This document shows positions 20,571-28,962 of a stretch of 30,661 nucleotides of DNA, piece after piece; the first letter of the stretch is position 1; each line of letters begins with the position of its first letter. Below the pieces are notes generated by a model, which was given only the letters and a program-made list of their open reading frames with translations, was not told the origin of the DNA and did no database searches. Made by a program: the position numbers and the translations under genes. Origin of the DNA: Chara braunii (taxonomy: Eukaryota > Streptophyta > Charophyceae > Charales > Characeae); contig BFEA01000161.1 in NCBI GenBank assembly GCA_003427395.1, positions 1,937,859-1,968,519 of the forward strand, written 5' to 3'.

Positions 20571-21227
20571 CCGACGATCCACCTTGGATAAAGAGGATGA
20601 TGCCAAAGGTATGCCTTTTTTTTGGGCACATGCGCAGAGATAGACCTAAGCTTGGTTATCAGGAGGATTTATGTAAGAACGTGATATGGAGATTATTCCT
20701 TGTGCGCTTATAAGCTTAGCTTGGACATTGACTTGTTTCACGTTACAGGTCCTTCTTTGAACGATTCAATTCAGGATTTTGGACTAGATTTAACTTTGAT
20801 CCCACGAGGATCACCTTTTGTTATCACTAATAACAGGTCGGTTGCTGATTCGTCGGTTTACGATTCAACTTCAATTCACTCCTGCCACTCAACCTAAAGG
20901 TTTTAACCTTGTGATTTGAATTGTTTTGTTGTGTTTTCACCCGGACTTTATCTGAATGGTTATTTAAAGAAAAATACTGAGTATCTTATTTTGGGGAGTT
21001 GCACAAAGAGCGAGGCTTGTATGGCTAAAAGCAAGGGGTGTGAGTGCAGAGAATGGAAGTTGACTCTGTGTAGTGCGTGAACTTTTGTTGGATCTTTGAT
21101 GTGATTGCAGGTATGTTTGTGGTTTGGACTTTGGATATGGCTGCCTGTGATTACATACATATTGCTGAGAGGAGTTTCACTGTGACTGTGAGAAGTGATC
21201 ATCCTATATCAATGACCCATATTTATG

Positions 21228-21228
<1 letters not shown>
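20571..21228. other. Unassigned AT-rich sequence, no gene seen
   Basis: Short open frames only (up to 80 codons). It may be part of an LTR or untranslated region of the elements to the right, but I find no paired LTR in the window. Confidence 0.35.

Positions 21229-21260
<32 letters not shown>
21229..21260. repeat. (AT)n microsatellite
   Basis: Uninterrupted AT dinucleotide run of about 32 bases. Confidence 0.95.
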
Positions 21261-21263
<3 letters not shown>

Positions 21264-21707
21264 CACAGAACTATTGACTAAGAGCATGAACACGTGAAGT
21301 AGAAGAAGAAATAAGATGAGCAAAGAAAATAAAAATGAAAGGACAGACAGGCAAAGAGACAGACAAACCAGAATGACACTTTGTTTCACAGTATTATTAT
21401 TTCTTTCAGTGTTTTACAAAAAATATTTACACTGAATCAAAGGATAAAAATCAGAAACAAAGACACATTGAAATCATTCAGTTTCTCAGTCTTCTTAACG
21501 CCTCCTCCACTGTGCCTCTAACGTACAAGGCTCGCCACGTTGATGAAGTTGAGCATGACCTGCCCCCATCCCCGTATGCCATAACAGCCCACTTGCACGC
21601 TATGGGAAAGAGGCAGGGTGAAGGAAGAGGTGTCAAACACAAGGGCGAGAGGAGCAGAAAAGGAAAATCGATAGGCAGAGGGAGAAAAAAATAAAAATAA
21701 AATAAGG

Positions 21708-22030
21708 GTGACACAAACATCTTCTTTTTTTTACTGCATTCTTCTTTCTTTCACAGTTTTGCAGTTTTTGTGAAGAGTCTACCACGTCCATTTTTCAGCG
21801 CACCTGCACTTCTTCATTTTTTATTCTCATTTTCACCCTTCGGACTTTTTCTTTGAGGGTGTTAGGGTGCAGGGTATAGACAAAGTAAAACGACACAAAC
21901 TTATGTTCTTCTTTTACTGCAGTCTTCATTGTTTTGCAGTTTTAGTGAAGGGTTTCCCACCTTTGCACATTCTTGTACACTCTTTTCAGCGCACCTGCAC
22001 ATTTTTGTCAGGGTGCAAGGTACGTCTAAG
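21708..22030. repeat. About 180-bp diverged direct repeat downstream of the RT/Josephin unit
   Basis: Two units starting at CACAAACATCTTC (about 21713) and CACAAACTTATGTTC (about 21894) share TTTTACTGCA, TTTTGCAGTTTT.GTGAAG and TTTTCAGCGCACCTGCAC. Each ends with AGGGTGCARGGTA. On the minus strand this lies just 3' of the 658-residue ORF, so it may be the 3' untranslated region of that element. Confidence 0.65.
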
Positions 22031-22257
22031 TAAGACCCTCACGACAGATAGGACAACTATCATAAGGATGCGGGCGATGGTAGCAGCCCTCCCGCTGATC
22101 TATAGGACGAAAACCATTCAGGTAAGCAACTTCGTCACAGCAGGAACCTGGACGGCTAGCATCGACCATACCTCTGAAGCATGCACGGTAGAGGGCATGC
22201 CGGTTGCAGGCCATGACCATTGTGGGGCGTTCACCATCACAGTTAAGTGCACATTCG

Positions 22258-24234
22258 CTATAGCGCCCGTAGGCACAGATGAGACATATTGCATCTGGAT
22301 GCTGCATCTGGATGCAGAGGATGTTCACAATCCGGATACAAGTGGCATCCCTGCCGACAGCGGGCCCGAAAAATTATATCGTTGTAGTGATGTCGACAAA
22401 GTCGATGCTTTCCACAACCAAGTGTAACTGTGTCAATGATCTCACAAAGAAGGAGGTCACAAGGTGTTAGTGCAGCATGCAGGGGAATGAAGACTAAAGC
22501 AGGCACGGTGACAGACATGGAGGTTGGCACGGAGACAGACACAGAAACGGGCATGGAGACAGACACAGAAACGGGCATGGAGACGGACACAGAAACGGGC
22601 ATGGAGACAGGTGCGGAGGCAGGCACAGAGACAGGTGCAGAGGCGGTGACTGAAGTACACGAGGTACCTATAGGGTCAGTAATCTGGAAGGAGACAGACA
22701 TAGAAACAGGCACAGAGACAGGTACGGAGGCAGGCACAGAGATAGGCGTAGAGGCGGGCATGGAAGTACACGAGGTACCCATAGGGTCAATGACCTGGAG
22801 CAGTTGCATGTTAGGGTAATTACGCACAAGATCACAGATGGCAGTAATTGTTTGCACCATAGCACCGCCATTCCATAACTCCCAAGAACCAGAGGCACGG
22901 ACAAGAGCGGTGTAGTGGTCAGGAGTATGTAGAATATAGGCACAAACATGCGAACAGTGGTCCGGGTCGCCACCCGAAGGGGCACGCTGCATATCAAGTC
23001 GGCGCCTTATCAAAGCAGTCTCCAAAACAGAGACATTGAATCCCCCATGTCGAGTGTAATTACTATCCTGTGGGGGATGCAGAGCCGGGTTATCGCCATA
23101 TAACTCACGTTCCTGAGCATCAAGATCGGAAGCAATGGCCAAAAAATCAGAGTGAGTATATGGTTCCCGACGATAGGCTTGTAGGCAGATGTTAGTAGCA
23201 GCGAGGCCACACAGATTCGGTGGAGGCCGGTCAGGTGGATTTTCTACAGAATTTCCTACAGTTTCCTTGCCAAGTTCATCCGAAGATGGTCTCTCGCCGT
23301 CATCCCTCCCGTTTTGTGTTTGCCGCATTGCAGAAAGGTCTGCAGTCGAAGAGCGTTGTAAGGATGCTTGGGGCGGCAAAAGACGAGGACGGGATGTTGG
23401 GGAGGGCCGTGGTGGGGAGAATGAATAGGTTCTTCTTCGTCCAAGAATAGAGATGGAAGAAAGGGGAGTAAGCTGAGGTTGGGAAGTAGGTCGAAGTCGG
23501 CGTCTAGGACGACGAAGTAGGCTTTCTGCAGGGGCAGAACACGATGACGGAGTCTGTGTGGACGAAGTGGTTTGTGGATTAGGAAGAGGGGTAATGGATG
23601 GAGACAAAACCAGGGGAGGTAGGAGTGGTGAAGACAGGGGTGGTAGAGTAGTCGGAAGGTGGGTAACAGATGACGATAAAACCAAGGGAAATAAAGGCGT
23701 TGAAGACGGGGGGGATGAAGTCAGGGGTGGTGAAGTGGCTGAAGCAGAGATAGGGGGGACAGTCGTAGGTGAGACCCGAAGAGGGGACTCTGCAGGTGGT
23801 AATGCAGGCATGGCCACGGATGCCATGGAGGAACGCACCGAGACCAAGGGCGACACAACAGATGTGGTGGTCACGGATGCCATGGAGGAACACACCGAGA
23901 CCAAGGGCGACACAACGACTGCGGTGGCCACGGATGCCATGGAGGAACACACCGAGGCCAAGGGCGACGCAGCAGGTGCGGGTCGAGTTGCTCCCGCGGA
24001 ATCAATCGTAGAAGCAACCAAGGCCGATGAGGAAGAGGCTGCGAACTGAAAAGGGGCAGCCAGGGTCACAAACGACATGGAAGGGGTTACTAAGACTGAT
24101 GAGGACGCAGGTGTGGCAGACACTGTGATAGGTGTGACAGGCGCCGATAATGAAGAAGGGGTTGTGACAGGCGTAGTCCGAGGACAGTGTGTAGATAACC
24201 GACAAAGCGGGCGATGGATAGACCATCGAAGCAT
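22258..24234 (-). CDS. Josephin-like cysteine peptidase with Ser/Pro repeats and RING-like C-terminus
   Basis: A 658-residue open frame. Residues about 20-290 are Ser/Pro/Val/Thr-rich and include a 19-residue tandem repeat (about 91-145). Residues about 338-483 resemble the Josephin domain of ataxin-3-type deubiquitinases (papain-like fold, family C86). NLCGLAATN carries the nucleophile Cys342, DFLAIASDLDAQE matches the first helices, GGFNVSVLETAL matches the GxFSIQV...AL segment, DHY gives His440 and WELWNGG gives Asn455. The 15-residue His-Asn spacing equals that of ataxin-3 (119/134). The Gln of the oxyanion hole is not seen. Residues 483-575 hold a 37-residue duplication and short Val-Ser-Met/Pro repeats. 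Residues 592-630 form a Cys/His cluster reminiscent of a RING finger. The ATG at 24234 is the first in frame; the same frame continues upstream into the RT across one TAA. A predicted role is removal of ubiquitin or ubiquitin-like modifiers; this is inference. Confidence 0.6.
   Translation of the reverse strand: MLRWSIHRPLCRLSTHCPRTTPVTTPSSLSAPVTPITVSATPASSSVLVTPSMSFVTLAAPFQFAASSSSALVASTIDSAGATRPAPAASPLASVCSSMASVATAVVVSPLVSVCSSMASVTTTSVVSPLVSVRSSMASVAMPALPPAESPLRVSPTTVPPISASATSPPLTSSPPSSTPLFPLVLSSSVTHLPTTLPPLSSPLLPPLVLSPSITPLPNPQTTSSTQTPSSCSAPAESLLRRPRRRLRPTSQPQLTPLSSISILGRRRTYSFSPPRPSPTSRPRLLPPQASLQRSSTADLSAMRQTQNGRDDGERPSSDELGKETVGNSVENPPDRPPPNLCGLAATNICLQAYRREPYTHSDFLAIASDLDAQERELYGDNPALHPPQDSNYTRHGGFNVSVLETALIRRRLDMQRAPSGGDPDHCSHVCAYILHTPDHYTALVRASGSWELWNGGAMVQTITAICDLVRNYPNMQLLQVIDPMGTSCTSMPASTPISVPASVPVSVPVSMSVSFQITDPIGTSCTSVTASAPVSVPASAPVSMPVSVSVSMPVSVSVSMPVSVSVSVPTSMSVTVPALVFIPLHAALTPCDLLLCEIIDTVTLGCGKHRLCRHHYNDIIFRARCRQGCHLYPDCEHPLHPDAASRCNMSHLCLRAL
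22498..22790. repeat. 24-bp and 111-bp in-frame minisatellites
   Basis: Within the 658-residue ORF, a 24-bp unit (CAGAAACGGGCATGGAGACA type) is iterated at about 22520-22610. A 111-bp segment starting GAAGTACACGAGGTACC recurs at 22652 and 22763. Both lengths are multiples of three, so the frame is preserved. Confidence 0.85.
23821..23985. repeat. 57-bp in-frame tandem repeat, nearly three copies
   Basis: Units begin TGCCATGGAGGAAC at 23821, 23878 and 23935 and encode a 19-residue Ser/Val-rich repeat on the minus strand. Identity between units is high. Confidence 0.9.
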
Positions 24235-24288
24235 GCTGCGGAACCAGCTGGAGAGGCGGGTGACATGCGCAGGGTACCTGTGTTGACG

Positions 24289-25458
24289 TTAACGAATATA
24301 GGAAGTCCATCCTTTCGCAAGCGTTGTTGGAGAGTGCCCGCGAAAAAGCATGCGGTATGTGAGCATTGCTGCTGCAGTTTTGAAATCATACCAGTTGTTG
24401 CAGACATACTCAAACCTAGTAAGTTGGCTTGTAAACACTCCCGCCGGCTGGTGTGCAGGGACGTTAGATGTAGCACTAGGATAACGAATAACAGGGAAAT
24501 TTCATTCAGCTGCTTTGTCAAAGACACTCATACGCAGGGAGCCGTCAGGGCGGACTTGGAGGCGTGCACCCAAGAATGTGCAAGAGCCATCAGGCGCTGT
24601 GGTCTCCTTCCATTCGAGGCCATAGTGCTCTGACGGTGGTGGCAGATGTCCCCATGAGAGAACATCATCGATCAAGCGGTATGTGAACGCATACCGTTGA
24701 GCTGTGCGAAGATCACGCTGCTGGAGGTCATCAACAAATCGAGCCTCATCCCAATACAACGTCAAATTAGCTATCTCCGGACCAGAATTAGTCCCCATCG
24801 GGATGCCAATCAACTGATGTCGCAAGGTGCCGTCCGCTGCATAAAGATAGGTGTTTGTGACAATGAAATGGAGATGTTCAAGAATTTGGGAAACGGTCAA
24901 GGTGTTTGGTCCGGTATCAAACGTCCACTCCCCTTGACGGGGCCCTTTAACAATCATGTTAAGGGTAGGAGGATGTGTGCACCCCTGTGTGTGGTGTTGT
25001 AAGGCATATGTATAGGCTTCCTCGACCGCTTTTGAAACATTATGACAAATACGGTCATGAGGAAGATTGGTATACATAGTTGGGAAATCAACAGTGCGAG
25101 GAGCATGGTCACGAAGAGAAGAGGAGTTACGTTTGAGATCAAGCATCACCTCCTCAACGCTTTGCACGATCCAGCACCGTCTCACACCGCTTTGCTGATA
25201 CAACACATTATCCTTCTCACGGAGAGTTTCATTGACTCCTTGTAGTGCAACGCTGAGGCGGGCAGAAGTGACGGTAGTACTGGCCAAGGGTTTGTGGGGA
25301 GGTCGATGGTGGACTGCATGAACAAATGGCGCAGTTGATTGAGATCGTTGCAGCAGGGAAAGATTATTCCGCTTTGTGATGCCGACAATACTGCGAAGCC
25401 CAGGGGGCGATTTGTGCGCTTTAAGTGCATAGTACAGATATGGCAGCGTGTCTTTGTG
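24289..25458 (-). pseudogene. Penelope-like reverse transcriptase, interrupted by one stop
   Basis: The open frame starts at the edge of the gypsy junction, reads through to TGA at 24502-24504, and then continues in frame to TAA at 24289-24291. In order it shows LKAHKSPPGLRSIVG (RT fingers: K.HK...R.I), TVDFPTMYTNLPHD (first catalytic Asp, codon 25087-25089), GIPMGTNSGPEIANL (MG..S/G primer-grip region), YRLIDD (catalytic Asp pair, 24664-24669), CTFLGARL and FDKAAE. After the TGA come NFPVIRYPSATSNVP and QLTRFEYVCNNWYD. YTN.PH, PMG and FLG place it nearer Penelope-like RTs than LTR or L1 RTs, but the exact clade is uncertain. No GIY-YIG endonuclease is visible downstream before the stop or upstream. 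The N-terminus is missing, cut at the 22-bp repeat. The TGA probably replaced a sense codon, since homology-like sequence resumes at once in the same frame. Confidence 0.65.
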
Positions 25459-25477
25459 TCATCTTGGCCTGCGTCTT
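25456..25477. repeat. 22-bp direct repeat at the chimeric junction
   Basis: The sequence from GTGTCATCTTGG to GCGTCTT is identical to 25862-25883 within the gypsy RNase H region (encoding TQAKMT), and matching stops exactly at both ends. The RT frame opens immediately at its left edge. Confidence 0.9.
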
Positions 25478-25529
25478 GGGGATCAAACATTTGGGCGATT
25501 TGTCCCTCTGTATCATGACATTCCCCTAG

Positions 25530-26140
25530 GATCAAACTATGGATCTCTTCACTGTTGGGGACGCACAATTTGTCCACTACGTTAGTCTTCTCAAATAGTA
25601 ATCCGTTGGTAGTGCAGTAATCGGGTTCAACCTCCTGGGTTTCCTTGACCCTCTTGAGAAGGTCGCTATAGATAGGGTCCTGCGCATACGCGTCTCTAAC
25701 CTTTTGCTGCAGGTCTCTTTCTATATCCAGATAGTGAACTATTGCCCCGAAGTAGTCGGCTCTCCTACTAAGAGCATCCGCAACTCTGTTATACTTCCCT
25801 TTGATTGGCTTGAGCTCGAAATCATACCGGTCTAACTTTGCGGCCCACCTAGTCAACTTAGGTGTCATCTTGGCCTGCGTCTTCAACCACCTTAACGTCT
25901 CATGGTTTGAGTAGACTTTAAAGTGCCTCCCAAGCAAGTAGTGCTTCCAGTGTTCTAAAGCTTGCCTGAGAGCGTAGAGTTCCCCTCAAAGGTAGATGTC
26001 GCTACCTTTTCTGAAGGCATCCGAGTAGACATGAACTCTACGGGCCTATATCCATGGCCATCGTCTTGTTGTAACACATCACCTATACCATATTGGCTCG
26101 CGTCGGTAGTGACGACAAAAGGTTAGGACGGATCGACTAC
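25530..26140 (-). pseudogene. gypsy RNase H domain, broken
   Basis: The minus strand encodes VVTTDASQYGIG (first catalytic Asp region), then RPVEFMSTRM. After a one-base frame change near 25,985 it continues LYALRQALEHWKHYLLGR and VYSNHETLRWLKTQAKMTPKLTRW, then KYNRVADALSRRADYF. The usual VYSDH is VYSNH here, so one catalytic Asp is replaced by Asn. A stop also precedes PFVVTTDAS. The start of the linker toward integrase (VPNSEEIHSLILGECHD) is present up to about 25,527, where similarity to gypsy ends. Confidence 0.85.
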
Positions 26141-26147
26141 TTTAAGG

Positions 26148-26323
26148 ACCGGATACTGTATCAACGCCTGCTTTAATTTCTTCATGGCAGGTGTACAGTC
26201 CTTGTCCCACTTCCAGATCGTTTCTTTCTTCAGGTACCGGATACTCTATCAACGCCTGCTTTAATTTCTTCATGGCAGATGTACAGTCCTTGTCCCACTT
26301 CCAGATCGTTTCTTTCTTCAACA
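26148..26323. repeat. 88-bp tandem duplication in the gypsy RT-RNase H region
   Basis: Units 26148-26235 and 26236-26323 start ACCGGATACT and end TTTCTTTCTTCA. They differ at about three positions. As 88 is not a multiple of three, the duplication shifts the frame, so the copy repeats ETIWKWD...-type sequence in a second frame. Confidence 0.9.
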
Positions 26324-26329
26324 ACCTCC

Positions 26330-27300
26330 GAAGGGGTGCAGCGATGGTGGAGAAGTTTCTCACGAACTTCCTATAATAGTTGGCTAGGCCTAGGAACGAT
26401 CGCAATTCTATCAACGTGCGGGGTGTAGGCAAATCTCTAATCGCTGCGATCTTGCTGTCTTCGGGTTTGATGTCGTCTCCATCTAAGACATGGCCTAGAT
26501 ACAATACTTGGGTCTTCGCCCACTCGCACTTCTTCGCATTGATCTAGAAGTTAGCTTCTCTTAGCTTCTCCAATACCTGCCTCAGATGACCCTGATGCTC
26601 TTGGAGGGTCTTACTAAATACTCGAATATCGTCTAGGTAAATTATTACAAAACCTATCTGACCACGGCCTGAACAAGTTGTTCATACAACGCTGAAAAGT
26701 CGATGGCGCATTGGTTAGTCCAAAGGGCATCACTATAAACTCATAATGCCCGTATCTAGTACGGAAAGTTGTCTTGTACTGATCATCAGGGTGGACCTCT
26801 ATCTGATGATATCCGGATTTCAAATCTGTTTCGAGAAATATCTGCACCCCTGCACCCGATCTAAGAGATCGTCTATCCTGGGCAGTGGCTCAGCATTCTT
26901 CACGGTGATTGCGTCCAGACCCCTATAGTCTATGCACATCCTAAGCTCTCCCTCCTTCTTGGGGACAAATAGAACAGGTGCTCCAAAGGGAGAGGAACTG
27001 GGTCTAATCCAACCCTTCTCTAGGAGCTCGTCTAACTGCTTGCGCAACTCCTCCAACTCCCGCGGGGACATCCTATACACTGCTCCCTTGGGAGTTCTAT
27101 TGCCAGACTTTATCTCAATGCGATGTTGGATAGGCCGCGGTACTACTCCTGTTGGCGGCTTCGCTAAGTTTGTGAACTCTTCCAGCAGCTTGGCAATAGC
27201 AGGGTCTATAGGCTTCTCCTCTTTAGGCTCAATCACTGGCCTAACATAGGCTACGAAAACCTGTTCCTCTAGCTGCTCCTTCTTTACTAACCTTGCGAAC
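26330..27300 (-). pseudogene. gypsy reverse transcriptase, frameshifted
   Basis: The RT core is on the minus strand: [21 protein letters not shown], then [15 protein letters not shown] and [14 protein letters not shown], in one frame. [19 protein letters not shown] and [20 protein letters not shown] lie in a second frame after a shift near 26,840. FVIIYLDDI lies in a third frame, with the YLDD catalytic motif at 26628-26639. The thumb/connection continues as YLGHVLDGDDIKPE and LRSFLGLANYYRKFVRNFS to about 26,330. All catalytic motifs survive as sequence, but the gene cannot be translated as one protein. Confidence 0.9.
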
Positions 27301-27399
27301 GCAGGAGCGATGAGACAACAGTGTGCCAAGGAGTTGTCTACTCCGGACACATGAAACGGACGAGCAGTTTTGATTCCGCCTGATGGACTAGGGAGCCTA

Positions 27400-27891
27400 C
27401 ACTCGTGCTCTCTCAAATGGAGTGTGGCCCCTTCTGCCTCTCCCCAGTCCATCCCTAGGACTATGTCAAAAGTAAGGATATCTTCTACGAGGAGAGTCAG
27501 CGAATGAAGAACTTTCTCCACCTTCCCATCTTTCTCTAGGCGGAAGTACGCCTGGACTTCCTCTACATAATCCTCTACTTGCATCGTGCGATTATCTGCC
27601 AGGATACTTACTACGGGGTCTGCTAGCTTTTGGACTTTTAATCCCAACTTCAACTTCTGCAGCGCCTTCCTTGGCCCCACTATCTACGAGGGCCCCTACT
27701 CTACCTCTAAAAATATCTACATCTACCAAGACTAGCTGTCCTCTACTCTCCTTCTTCATCTTGGCCCAGGCGGGCATTCTCTGCTTCAACTCATCGGCCA
27801 CGCCTGTGAGGGAAGTGCCTAGAGAGATTCTGACACAAGCAGTCTCTGGATAGCTATTTAGGCACCGGCCTGCAACCTCTGCCATAGGCAC
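27400..27891 (-). pseudogene. gypsy aspartic protease, frameshifted after DSGA
   Basis: VGALVDSGA (active-site DSG, DSGA at 27673-27684) is in one frame. Immediately after it the frame changes and [16 protein letters not shown] continues in another, with a few residues apparently lost. The C-terminal hallmark DIVLGMDW is at about 27444-27458. Retropepsins act as dimers cleaving Gag-Pol; this copy cannot be read through. Confidence 0.85.
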
Positions 27892-28022
27892 ATGTGGTGT
27901 GGGAGTTTCCTGCCGGCTCGCGCTTGTTTCCCCACATGGCGTTATGGTAGGGGCAGTTGCTACCCCTACCAGCGGCTGCCTTTTGACCCCTGAGCAGCCG
28001 ATCGGACCTCCCTATACTTTGG

Positions 28023-28446
28023 ACAAAATTTAATAATGTGGCTAGGGTCACTGCAATAGATGCACTGCCCCTGGTCCACACGTTGTTGCCATACGCGTTG
28101 GTCCAGACCCAAGTCTTCCCAGGGCCTGCCCTGAGGCAGCCCTGGGTGCCATCCTCCTCTCCTATAGGGTGATCTATTTCCCCTATTGGGTGACCGATTC
28201 CCTGAGCGGTTTTGCGGGGGACCTTGGCCCCTGCCTCCCTCTTGGCGGTTGCCTTTGCCCCCAATCCTCTGAACACCCTCGGTACAACCACCTGAGGCCC
28301 GACCCCCTTGGCCCTGGCCTCTACCTCCTCCTTGCGGCCTCCCTCCAACCGCGACAACAGCGTAAGTCCTCCCCTAGCTCACACCACTGTCCTCCTCCTC
28401 TAGCCCCCGCTCAATCTGTTCGTAAGGGACTTCGTCGACACTACCC
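28023..28446 (-). pseudogene. gypsy Gag nucleocapsid: Arg/Gly-rich region and CCHC zinc knuckle
   Basis: The minus-strand frame GQCIYCSDPSHIIKFCPKY contains a CX2CX4HX4C zinc knuckle at 28023-28064. Upstream, broken frames between about 28,100 and 28,380 are rich in Arg and Gly (GGRPQGGGRGQGG-type), typical of RNA-binding nucleocapsid tails. The frame differs from the capsid part, and at least two stops lie between them. Confidence 0.8.
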
Positions 28447-28962
28447 TCATCTAGCGTAAGGATCAAACTTGGTCTTAACCTGTCCTGAGATAGTGCGACC
28501 CTTCCACTTTTTCCCCTTGTCCAGGTCCTTGTGCCAGAAAGTGGAAACTGACATGGACCTCGCTTCAAATGCCACCACTTCCCTGCTCAGTGCGTCATAG
28601 GTCATGGTGGGCTGTTGGCTCTTCTCAAAGAAGTGCCCGCGCAACTGTTCGGGCATAGCCCGGTAGAAGAGGTTGACCAACTGGGTCTTTGTGACCCCAT
28701 GGTCTGGAACAGCTACCAACTCATCCATCACACCTTTGAGTGCCTTGGCACTCTTCCACTGACGAGAATGGATAGTCTGCAACCTATCGGAGGCTTTGAC
28801 GTTGCGCGAAACGCCTGCAAATCGCTCGCGCACTAACTTTAGAAAGTCAACGAGGGGGGTGAAGGCAGAATAAGCAACTACATCATCATTACAATTAGCG
28901 GCACGGACCAAGGAACGGGCAAAACTGGCGGCTTCCTCCTTCAGAGCGTGGATGGCTATTAA
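28447..28962 (-). pseudogene. gypsy Gag capsid part
   Basis: Minus-strand frame beginning about HALKEEAASFARSLVRAANC and ending KTKFDPYAR, then a stop. The segment LVDFLKLVRERFAG...WKSAKALKGVMDELVAVPDHGV...LVNLFYRAMPEQLRGHF has the Gag pattern of a helical region ending LVNLFYRAMPE.LR. A frameshift at about 28,960 separates it from the N-terminal Gag frame. Confidence 0.8.

Noticed and set aside
22840-23225. OTU-type peptidase instead of Josephin
   Set aside because: The DHYTALV segment fits either family. The LCGLAATN start, the GGFNVSVLETAL middle and the 15-residue His-Asn spacing fit Josephin better, and the OTU D-G-x-C signature is absent.
23558-24049. 163-codon plus-strand open frame with Gly/Asp/Thr-rich repeats
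   Set aside because: Antisense shadow of the Ser/Pro repeats in the 658-residue ORF; repeats in multiples of three keep every frame open.
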